A stretch of DNA of 64,000 nucleotides from contig NZ_WOFE01000001.1 of the NCBI RefSeq assembly GCF_016881405.1, positions 310,001-374,000 of the forward strand, read 5' to 3'. This DNA comes from Deefgea chitinilytica. Its GTDB lineage: Bacteria > Pseudomonadota > Gammaproteobacteria > Burkholderiales > Chitinibacteraceae. This document shows positions 56,754-64,000 of the stretch, piece by piece. The notes beneath the pieces are model-generated. The model was not told where the DNA came from, made no database searches, and saw only the letters and a program-made list of their open reading frames with translations. The position numbers and the translations under genes were made by a program. Each line of letters begins with the position of its first letter. Within the stretch, counting starts at the first letter, position 1.

Positions 56754-59700
56754 TTAAAAGCGTGGTTCGGCAGCTTGTGGGCCTAACCATTCACGCAAAT
56801 CAGCCAACAGCTCATCACGCAATATAATCCGCCAAGCGTGATTTAAGGTCAGTTGACAACGTGCTTTGGTGTTTTGGTAATCGATTTCCACCGCGCAGCC
56901 GTGCTCGGCAGTGTGCGGGGCGAGGATTTGTTTTAATCTTTCAGCGTCGGCTTGATGATCCAGCGTAATTTTCAAGGCGCGGGCGAAATGGCTGCGGGCT
57001 TCGGCTAAATCAAACACCCGGTCGGCAATAATGCGCTGCCCGCCTGAAAAGCGGTCTTCGGAAACTTTGGCTTCAATCACCAGCAGCGTATCTTCTTTGA
57101 GTTTGGTGCGATTGGCTTCGAAAGAATCGGAGAACAAAGACACTTCAACTTTGGCGTGACCATCATCAAGCTGCAAAAAACACATCCGACCACGATCGCC
57201 ATTTTTAATCCGCATCCCTGCCACAATCCCCGCAATAAATTGCGGTTCACGCTGATTCTGCAGGCGATCAAGGCGGGTTTTGATCAGTCCTTTAATTGGT
57301 TTGGCGTGCGCATCAAACGGGTGGCCCGATAGATAAAATCCAATCGCCGTTTTTTCCTCGGCGAGCTTGATTTTATCGTCCCACGCTTGGGCTTCGATGT
57401 GTTCAATTTGCGGTGCGGCAGCGGGCTCTAGCATGTCAAATAGGCTGCATTGATTGGCATTGGCGACTTCTGCTTCGGCCACAGCCATGGCTTGCTCGAC
57501 ATTGGCCATCAATTTGGCGCGATTGGGCTCTAATGAATCCAAGGCTCCGCCGCGAATCAGTGCTTCGAGTACGCGTTTATTGACTTCTTTTTTATCGGTG
57601 CGGCTGCATAAATCGTACAAATCTTTGAACGGGCCATTTTTTTCCCGCTCGGCCACAATCATATTGACTGCGCTCTCGCCAACGCCTTTGATTGCGCCCA
57701 ATGCATAGCGAATCTGTTTTTTGCCAACGGGGACAAAGCGGTAAAAACTTTCATTTAAATCGGGCGGTAAGATGACCAGTTTGTTCTTTTTATCGAGGCA
57801 ATCGTCGTAAAAGACTTTGAGCTGTTCGGTATTATCCAGCTCGGATGACATCGTCGCGGCCATAAACGCCGCAGTGTGATGTGCTTTGAGCCACGCCGTG
57901 TGATACGACACCACCGCATAGGCCGCTGTATGTGATTTATTAAAACCATATTCAGCAAACTTGGTCATCAAGTCGAATAAAGTTTCGGCGAGTTTGGGAT
58001 CGTAGCCTTGCTTGGCGGCACCTTCGGCAATCGTGGTGCGGTGTTTAGCCATTTCCTCTGGCTTTTTCTTACCCATCGCACGGCGTAGCATATCGGCGCC
58101 ACCGAGCGTATAGCCACCAATAATCTGTGAAATCTGCATCACCTGCTCTTGATACACGATCACGCCGTAAGTCGGTTCAAGGCATTTTTCCAAGTCGGGG
58201 TGGAAATAATCGGGTGCTTCGAGACCTTTTTTCCGATTAATAAAGGTATCGACCATGCCTGAGCCGAGCGGGCCTGGGCGGTACAAAGCCAATACCGCAA
58301 TAATGTCTTCAAAACGGTCGGGTGCGAGCTTTTCCAGCAAGCGCTTCATCCCGTCCGACTCGACCTGAAATACGCCGGTGGTATTGGCATCGCGGAATAC
58401 TTGATACGCGGCTTGATCGTTAAAACCCAAACTCATTAAGTCGAGGTATTCGCCCGTTTGGTTTTTGATGTATTGCAGTGCGAGTTCGATAATCGTTAGG
58501 TTTCGCAAACCTAAAAAGTCGAATTTGACCAAGCCCACGGCTTCAACGTCGTCTTTATCGAGCATCGACACGGGCGAGGCATCGTCGCCAGCCGCTTGAT
58601 ACACAGGGCAAAAATCGGTGATTTTATTCGGCGCAATTAACACGCCACCGGCGTGCATCCCGATATTACGGGTAAGACCTTCGAGTTTTTTGGCAAGCTC
58701 CCACAGTTCTTTGAGCTCTTCTTCGCGCTCAACGCGTTCAGCCAGTTCTGGCACCATTTCTAGTGCGTCATCCAAACTGTATTGCTTGCCGGGCGCAGCA
58801 GGAATCAGTTTGGAAACACCATCGCAAAACATATACGGCAAATCAAGCACGCGGCCGACGTCGCGCACCACTGCTTTGGCGGCCATCGTACCGAAAGTCG
58901 CAATCTGACTGACCGCATCAGCGCCGTATTTTTCGCGCACGTATTCAATCACGCGCCAGCGGTTTTCCTGACAGAAGTCAATATCAAAGTCGGGCATTGA
59001 TACGCGTTCTGGGTTCAAAAAACGCTCAAACAGCAGGGCATAGGCGGTGGGGTCGATGTCGGTAATGCCAAGGCTATACGCAACTAGCGAACCCGCGCCC
59101 GAACCCCGACCTGGCCCCACTGGGCAGCCATTGACTTTGCCCCATGCGATAAAGTCGGCAACGATCAAAAAGTAGCCGGGGAAACCCATATTAATAATGG
59201 TATCGGTTTCCACCTTGAGTCGCTCGTAATAGCGCGGACGTTCAGCTTCACGCTCAGCTTCGTCTAGGTATAGCTGCGCAAGTCTTTTCTCTAAGCCGCG
59301 TTTGGCCTCATACACCAAGAAATCATCCAGCGTCATGCCTTCTGGTGTTGGGAACGGGGGCAGTACATTTTTGCCCAATACGATTTCGATATTGCAGCGT
59401 TGTGCAATCGTCACTGTGTTGGCCAGCGCTTCGGGTACGTCGGCAAACAATTCCTGCATTTGCGCCGTGGTTTTGAAATATTGCTCTTCGGTAAATTCTC
59501 TGGGGCGACGTTTGTCATTCATGACAAAGCCAGCCGAAATGCACGTACGCGCTTCATGCGCTTTGAAATCGTCCGGATCCATAAACTGGATTGGATGTGT
59601 CGCAACGACCGGCAGGCCAAGCTCACCTGCTAAATCAATATGGCACTGCAAGCTGTTTTCACTGGCTGCTGTGCCGGTGCGCTGGATTTCGAGATAAAAG

Positions 59701-60197
59701 CTATTGGGGAACTGTGCGGCCCACCACTCAGCGGCGGAGCTGGCCAGTTCGGCATTATTGGCTAAAAATTGCTGGCCGATTTCACCAAGCTCTGCCCCTG
59801 ATAAAGCAATCAGTCCGCTATTGTCGCCTGTGGTGAACCATTCTTTTTTCAGCTCGCCACGCCCCCGATATTGATTATCGCGAAACGCCATCGTGATAAG
59901 CTCACACAAGCGGCCATAACCTTCGCGATTTTTACAAATCAGCAGGGCACGAAAGGGTTTATCGCGGTTATCTGGATTTTCGATCCAAGCGTCCAAGCCA
60001 ATAATCGGCTTAATCCCCGCATTGCGGCAGGCTTTGTAATGTTTGACTAGGCCAAATAAATTCATCAAGTCGGACATGCCCAGCGCGGGCATTTTATCGG
60101 CTTTGGCGCGTTTGACCGCGTCTTCTAAACGGACAATACCGTCAGAAACTGAAAATTCGGAATGGAGGCGAAGATGGATATAGGCTGGAGCGTTCAT
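56754..60197 (-). CDS. dnaE: DNA polymerase III alpha subunit
   Basis: 1147 residues. PHP domain first (YIHLRLHSEFSVSDGIVRL...), polymerase palm with the catalytic acidic pair in VSMPDFDIDFCQENR, the tau-binding and helix-hairpin-helix region (YGFNKSHTAAYAVVSYHTAWLKAHH), and OB domain (VAGMRIKNGDRGRMCFLQLDDG) near the C-terminus. It is the replicative polymerase of the DnaE1 type. A 47-bp element follows the stop; the YjfB-like gene diverges upstream. Confidence 0.98.
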   Translation of the reverse strand: MNAPAYIHLRLHSEFSVSDGIVRLEDAVKRAKADKMPALGMSDLMNLFGLVKHYKACRNAGIKPIIGLDAWIENPDNRDKPFRALLICKNREGYGRLCELITMAFRDNQYRGRGELKKEWFTTGDNSGLIALSGAELGEIGQQFLANNAELASSAAEWWAAQFPNSFYLEIQRTGTAASENSLQCHIDLAGELGLPVVATHPIQFMDPDDFKAHEARTCISAGFVMNDKRRPREFTEEQYFKTTAQMQELFADVPEALANTVTIAQRCNIEIVLGKNVLPPFPTPEGMTLDDFLVYEAKRGLEKRLAQLYLDEAEREAERPRYYERLKVETDTIINMGFPGYFLIVADFIAWGKVNGCPVGPGRGSGAGSLVAYSLGITDIDPTAYALLFERFLNPERVSMPDFDIDFCQENRWRVIEYVREKYGADAVSQIATFGTMAAKAVVRDVGRVLDLPYMFCDGVSKLIPAAPGKQYSLDDALEMVPELAERVEREEELKELWELAKKLEGLTRNIGMHAGGVLIAPNKITDFCPVYQAAGDDASPVSMLDKDDVEAVGLVKFDFLGLRNLTIIELALQYIKNQTGEYLDLMSLGFNDQAAYQVFRDANTTGVFQVESDGMKRLLEKLAPDRFEDIIAVLALYRPGPLGSGMVDTFINRKKGLEAPDYFHPDLEKCLEPTYGVIVYQEQVMQISQIIGGYTLGGADMLRRAMGKKKPEEMAKHRTTIAEGAAKQGYDPKLAETLFDLMTKFAEYGFNKSHTAAYAVVSYHTAWLKAHHTAAFMAATMSSELDNTEQLKVFYDDCLDKKNKLVILPPDLNESFYRFVPVGKKQIRYALGAIKGVGESAVNMIVAEREKNGPFKDLYDLCSRTDKKEVNKRVLEALIRGGALDSLEPNRAKLMANVEQAMAVAEAEVANANQCSLFDMLEPAAAPQIEHIEAQAWDDKIKLAEEKTAIGFYLSGHPFDAHAKPIKGLIKTRLDRLQNQREPQFIAGIVAGMRIKNGDRGRMCFLQLDDGHAKVEVSLFSDSFEANRTKLKEDTLLVIEAKVSEDRFSGGQRIIADRVFDLAEARSHFARALKITLDHQADAERLKQILAPHTAEHGCAVEIDYQNTKARCQLTLNHAWRIILRDELLADLREWLGPQAAEPRF

Positions 60198-60289
60198 GGG
60201 CGCATTTTATCATTAGTCAAACGTTCACCCCTTCATTTTGTCGAAAAAAGGCCGATAATATGGTGGTAATACCAAGAAGGGGAGTAAGC

Positions 60290-60472
60290 ATGAGCGATAG
60301 CATGGTGAATGCGGCCAGTAGTGCCTCGGTGAATAATTCTGCGGCTCTGATCATGTTGCGAAAAAGCATGGATATTCAAGCGCAAGGCGCATTGAGTTTG
60401 TTGCAGGCGATCCCACAACCCGCACCGGTTAATCCACCCAATCTTGGGCAAAATATCGATACGCGAGCTTAG
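60290..60472 (+). CDS. YjfB-family small protein (putative motility protein)
   Basis: 60 residues. The pattern ALIMLRKSMDIQAQGALSLLQAIPQPAPVNPPNLGQNIDTRA matches the short YjfB family (LKKxLDxQxxxAxxLLxxLP...LGxxxD), which is linked to motility genes in Gram-positives and some proteobacteria but has no proven role. AAGGGGAG 8 nt before the ATG fixes the start at 60290. It diverges from dnaE and is followed by a 47-bp element and a terminator. Confidence 0.78.
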   Translation: MSDSMVNAASSASVNNSAALIMLRKSMDIQAQGALSLLQAIPQPAPVNPPNLGQNIDTRA

Positions 60473-60473
60473 T

Positions 60474-60520
60474 GGGTATTTGAATGTAGCCATTATTTAT
60501 TAAAGGCTATATTCATATAC
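60474..60520 (+). repeat. 47-bp GGGTAT...ATAC element, copy 10
   Basis: Begins one nt after the YjfB-like stop. Arms GTATTTGAATGTAGCC / GGCTATATTCATATAC pair in 14 of 16 positions with one wobble: the clearest hairpin of the family. Confidence 0.8.
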
Positions 60521-60524
60521 ATAA

Positions 60525-60556
60525 AAAATACGGCGCAAATGCGCCGTATTTTATTT
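60525..60556. terminator. Bidirectional rho-independent terminator
   Basis: AAAATACGGCGC-AAAT-GCGCCGTATTTT; ends the YjfB-like gene (+) and clpB (-), 14 nt from the clpB stop. Confidence 0.88.
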
Positions 60557-60570
60557 TACGCTAGACCGAA

Positions 60571-63147
60571 TTAGTGACTAAACACCATCACGCCGTCTTT
60601 GGCATCGACTGCAATGGTGTCTTTGGCGGCGAATTCACCTGCTAACAAGCGTTTTGCCAATACGTTTTCCAGCTCGCTTTGGATTGCGCGTTTTAGCGGT
60701 CGTGCGCCATAGACTGGATCGAAACCGGCTTCGGCGATCAGATCGAGTGCCGCATCGGAAACCGTCAGGCCAATTTCCATGCTCGCCAAACGATTCATCA
60801 ATTTATCCAATTGAATTCGCGCAATGTGGCGAATTTGCTCTTGCGCCAGACCGTGGAATACGACGACTTCATCAATCCGGTTGATAAACTCCGGCCGGAA
60901 GTGCGTTTTGACCTCGGCCATCACCGCCATTTTGATGATTTGATAGTCCGAATCGGCCAAGCGCTGAATGTGATCACTACCGAGATTTGACGTCATAATC
61001 ACCACGGTATTTCTAAAGTCGACCGTGCGCCCTTGTCCGTCGGTGAGGCGACCATCGTCGAGCACTTGCAACAGCACATTAAATACATCCGGATGCGCTT
61101 TTTCGACTTCATCAAGCAAAATCACACTGTACGGTTTACGGCGCACCAACTCGGTTAAGTAACCGCCTTCCTCAAACCCGACGTAGCCCGGTGGCGCACC
61201 AATCAAGCGAGCGACCGAGTGTTTCTCCATAAATTCGCTCATATCGATGCGAATCATATGGTCTTCCGAGTCGAACAAATAGTTCGCCAATGTTTTACAT
61301 AGCTCGGTTTTGCCGACCCCGGTTGGTCCCAAGAACAGGAACGAACCATAAGGCCGATTTGGATCGCCCAAGCCTGCGCGCGAACGGCGGATTGCGTCAG
61401 ATACTAAGCGCACCGCTTCATCTTGGCCGACCACGCGTTGATGCAAAACGTCTTCCATATGCAGTAATTTTTCACGTTCGCCTTGCAACATTTTGCTCAC
61501 CGGAATGCCGGTAGCGCGGCTGACGACTTCGGCGATTTCTTCGGCGCCCACTTGCGTGCGCAAGAGTTTATTCGTACCACCCGTGGTTTCGGAAGCCTCT
61601 GCCGCTTTGAGTTTGGCCTCCAATTGCGGCAACTGGCCGTATTGTAATTCGGATGCTTTATCCCATTCACCGGCGCGGCGTGCGCTGTCCATTGCCATTT
61701 TGACTTGCTCGATTTCCTCGCGAATCGCTTGGCTGCCGAGCACGCTGGCTTTTTCGGCTTTCCAGATTTCCTCTAAATCCGAATACTCTTTGCTCAATTG
61801 CTCGATTTCGTCTTCGATCAAGGCGAGACGTTTTTTACTGGCTTCGTCTTTTTCGCGTTTGACCGCTTCGCGTTCGATTTTGAGCTGAATCATTCGGCGA
61901 TCGAGTTTATCCATCACTTCGGGCTTGGAATCGATTTCCATCTTGATTTTTGCTGCTGCCTCATCGATCAAATCGATGGCCTTATCAGGCAAGAATCGAT
62001 CGGTGATGTAGCGGTGTGAGAGTTCCGCCGCTGCCACAATCGCCGGATCGGTGATTTCGACACCATGATGGATTTCGTATTTTTCTTGCAAACCGCGCAA
62101 AATCGCAATCGTTGCTTCCACGCTCGGTTCGTCGACCATTACTTTTTGGAAGCGGCGCTCTAGCGCTGCATCTTTCTCGATGTATTTACGATATTCATCG
62201 AGCGTCGTTGCGCCCAAGCAATGCAGCTCGCCGCGCGCCAAAGCGGGTTTCAACATATTGCCCGCGTCCATCGCGCCTTCGGCTTTGCCCGCGCCAACCA
62301 GCGTGTGCAATTCATCGATAAACACGATCACTTGACCGGCTTCTTTTTCCAACTCAGTCAACACGGCTTTGAGACGTTCTTCAAAATCACCGCGGTATTT
62401 AGCGCCAGCCAACAAAGATGCTAGGTCTAAAGACAATACCCGCTTTCCTTTTAGTGATTCAGGTACTTCACCATTGATAATTCGCTGTGCGAGTCCTTCG
62501 ACAATCGCCGTTTTACCCACGCCTGGTTCACCGATCAGTACCGGATTGTTTTTGGTGCGGCGCTGCAATACTTGGATCGCACGGCGAATTTCATCGTCGC
62601 GGCCGATTACGGGGTCGAGCTTGCCTAGCCGCGCACGCTCAGTGAGATCCAGACAGTATTTCTCTAGCGCCTCACGTTGGCTATCGGCTTCTGGGTTGTC
62701 AACGGCATTGCCACCGCGTACCGCATCGACAGCCGCTTGTAGCGCTGCTTTATTACCGCCGTTTTCTTTGAGTAAACGGCCCGCTTCGCCTTTGTCATCA
62801 CACAGCGCGACTAAAAACAAATCGCTGGAAATAAACTGATCGCCGCGTTGCATCGCCGCTTTGTCGGTGGCATTCAATAGGCGAGCTAAATCTTTGCCAA
62901 CTGTGATGTCGGCGTCTGAGCCAGAAATTTTAGCAATCCGCGCTAATGCCAGATCCAGCGCATTGCGTAGGGGCTGAACATTAACACCGGCCCGAGCCAG
63001 CAATGCTGTGGTACCTGAATCGGTATCATTGAGTAAGGCTAATAGCAGATGTTGTGGCTCGATGTAAGCATTGTCATTCATATTGGCAAGGCTTTGGGCA
63101 TCGGCCAAGGCTTGCTGGAATTTGGTTGTTAGTTTGTCAAAACGCAT
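60571..63147 (-). CDS. clpB: ATP-dependent disaggregase ClpB
   Basis: 858 residues from ATG 63147 ([10 protein letters not shown]), with GGAGG eight nt upstream. Clp-N repeats (about 1-145), AAA+ ring 1 with GEPGVGKT, the ClpB-specific coiled-coil middle domain (about 400-530, Glu/Lys-rich), AAA+ ring 2 with [15 protein letters not shown], and the end [22 protein letters not shown]. It dissolves aggregates with DnaK. No ClpP loop, as expected. Confidence 0.98.
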   Translation of the reverse strand: MRFDKLTTKFQQALADAQSLANMNDNAYIEPQHLLLALLNDTDSGTTALLARAGVNVQPLRNALDLALARIAKISGSDADITVGKDLARLLNATDKAAMQRGDQFISSDLFLVALCDDKGEAGRLLKENGGNKAALQAAVDAVRGGNAVDNPEADSQREALEKYCLDLTERARLGKLDPVIGRDDEIRRAIQVLQRRTKNNPVLIGEPGVGKTAIVEGLAQRIINGEVPESLKGKRVLSLDLASLLAGAKYRGDFEERLKAVLTELEKEAGQVIVFIDELHTLVGAGKAEGAMDAGNMLKPALARGELHCLGATTLDEYRKYIEKDAALERRFQKVMVDEPSVEATIAILRGLQEKYEIHHGVEITDPAIVAAAELSHRYITDRFLPDKAIDLIDEAAAKIKMEIDSKPEVMDKLDRRMIQLKIEREAVKREKDEASKKRLALIEDEIEQLSKEYSDLEEIWKAEKASVLGSQAIREEIEQVKMAMDSARRAGEWDKASELQYGQLPQLEAKLKAAEASETTGGTNKLLRTQVGAEEIAEVVSRATGIPVSKMLQGEREKLLHMEDVLHQRVVGQDEAVRLVSDAIRRSRAGLGDPNRPYGSFLFLGPTGVGKTELCKTLANYLFDSEDHMIRIDMSEFMEKHSVARLIGAPPGYVGFEEGGYLTELVRRKPYSVILLDEVEKAHPDVFNVLLQVLDDGRLTDGQGRTVDFRNTVVIMTSNLGSDHIQRLADSDYQIIKMAVMAEVKTHFRPEFINRIDEVVVFHGLAQEQIRHIARIQLDKLMNRLASMEIGLTVSDAALDLIAEAGFDPVYGARPLKRAIQSELENVLAKRLLAGEFAAKDTIAVDAKDGVMVFSH

Positions 63148-63176
63148 TTTTTCCTCCAATTGAGTCAGTTACAGAC

Positions 63177-63206
63177 TACATGGCTGCGGTGTGCGTTTTC
63201 TTCAAG
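63177..63206 (-). promoter_or_regulatory. Sigma-32 promoter of clpB
   Basis: Minus strand CTTGAAG (63206-63200), 15 nt, GCCATGTA (63184-63177); both boxes match sigma-32 (CTTGAAA / CCCCATnTA) closely. Confidence 0.65.
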
Positions 63207-63276
63207 TGATTGGAATTAATAACTTTTTTGGAGCCAAGTGGTTGAGGCAAGGCTGAGCGTGGGAATCGGCGAGTCA

Positions 63277-64000
63277 CTAGCCACACACCTTATTACGCCC
63301 GCTGTGTTTGGCTTCGTACAATTTGGCATCTGCTCGGGCGAGTAAGGAATCAGCGAGTTCATCGCTGCTGCGGCAAGCTGCGCCGATGCTGACGGTTTGT
63401 TGCTTTAAGGCAGGGACGATTTTCGACCATATGCAGGATTCAATTGCAGCACGAATGCGTTCAGCAATTCGCAATGCTGCAGCAAGATCTGCACCAGGCA
63501 GTAACACGATGAATTCTTCTCCGCCAAAACGAGCAACAAATTCGCCTTGGCGACAACTTTGGGTGAAGATTTGCGCTGCTTCTTTTAAAACACGATCTCC
63601 GGCTTGGTGCGAAAATTGATCGTTGATGCGTTTAAAGAAGTCAAGGTCGAGCATAAGCACTGAAAATGGTTGTTGCAACTGAATCGCTAATTCGATTTCG
63701 CGCTCTAGCCGTGTATCAAGTGCTCGCCGATTGTAGAGTCCGGTGAGTGCATCCGTTTCGGCTTTTGATGTGAGGAGTCGAATCAGTTCTTGATGCTTTT
63801 CTAAGCGATTGATTAAGTGAACATTCTCTTGCAGGCTCACTTCTAGCTCTTGCACATTATGAATTTGCTTGAGCAGGGCAATGGTTGTGCTGGTCAGTTG
63901 ATGGTCTTGGCTGCGATGAATTTTTTCTAAGTAATGTTCAGTGAAAATAATATGTTGCTGCAGTGCCAATTCAAATTGATGCTGATCTTTGTAGATTTGG
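63277..64000 (-). CDS. Diguanylate cyclase (GGDEF protein), N-terminus off the window
   Basis: The open frame continues past 64000. The visible part is a helical segment (QQHIIFTEHYLEKIHRSQDH... LEVSLQENVHLINRLEKHQEL, probably a coiled-coil signalling helix), then a complete GGDEF domain: DALTGLYNRRALDTRLE, FSVLMLDLDFFKRINDQFSHQAGDRVL, and the active motif RFGGEEFIVLLPG. The inhibitory I-site reads RQGE instead of RxxD. It should make c-di-GMP; the sensor domain is outside the window. Confidence 0.88.
   Translation of the reverse strand, partial: QIYKDQHQFELALQQHIIFTEHYLEKIHRSQDHQLTSTTIALLKQIHNVQELEVSLQENVHLINRLEKHQELIRLLTSKAETDALTGLYNRRALDTRLEREIELAIQLQQPFSVLMLDLDFFKRINDQFSHQAGDRVLKEAAQIFTQSCRQGEFVARFGGEEFIVLLPGADLAAALRIAERIRAAIESCIWSKIVPALKQQTVSIGAACRSSDELADSLLARADAKLYEAKHSGRNKVCG

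Overview
The window looks like a housekeeping stretch of a betaproteobacterial chromosome of the order Neisseriales, probably near Chitinibacteraceae (Deefgea/Chitinibacter type). This is inferred from small betaproteobacterial families (DUF3460, the 73-aa protein beside rdgB), the dapF-DUF484-xerC and gyrA-serC-pheA-hisC gene orders, and moderate GC. There is no prophage, integron, CRISPR array or rRNA operon. Nearly all genes have clear homologues; the unusual material lies in the intergenic DNA and in a few odd genes.

Layout. 1-2.2 kb: 5' end of hrpA, an orphan PAS membrane protein, and six tRNA genes in three tandem Val-Asp pairs behind one promoter. 2.5-10.6 kb: PilZ protein, ArnD-like protein lacking its metal-binding histidines, DHH phosphoesterase, SPFH/NfeD pair, serS, rarA, lolA, OmpA-family porin-associated protein. 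11-19.5 kb: gyrA, two hotdog thioesterases, serC, a small membrane protein, pheA, LOG, GNAT, hisC. 19.7-26.7 kb: DUF3460, a large GGDEF-EAL regulator, acyl-CoA-binding protein, and dat-ybeD-lipB-lipA. 26.8-33.8 kb: thioesterase, ankyrin protein, groESL under CIRCE, TlpA thioredoxin, DUF4344 metallopeptidase, a secreted 13-residue tandem-repeat protein, threonine aldolase. 33.9-39.5 kb: P-type ATPase, bioA, PilZ-like protein. 39.5-50 kb (all minus strand): xerC-DUF484-dapF, CoA-binding protein, DUF3147, RidA, GNAT, flavin-reductase-like protein, hemW, rdgB, retropepsin-like protease, dusA. 50-56.7 kb: a PEP-CTERM gene broken by one amber codon, DUF808, and an anaerobic pflB / mini-grcA / pflA locus with two FNR-type boxes. 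56.7-64 kb: dnaE, a YjfB-like small protein, clpB with a sigma-32-like promoter, and a GGDEF gene running off the end.

The strongest unexplained signal is a family of dispersed intergenic elements, each exactly 47 bp long, starting GGGTAT (one ACGTAT) and ending ATAC. I count ten copies, all in the same orientation on the + strand and most within about 15 nt of a start or stop codon. Some fold into near-perfect hairpins whose arm sequences differ between copies but still pair. Two larger GC-rich repeats (42830-43095, 45400-45582) each sit 30-45 bp from one of these elements. Other points: GyrA carries Phe and Glu at the two main quinolone-resistance positions; a free-standing 62-aa glycyl-radical domain lies between pflB and pflA; the PEP-CTERM gene has an in-frame TAG.
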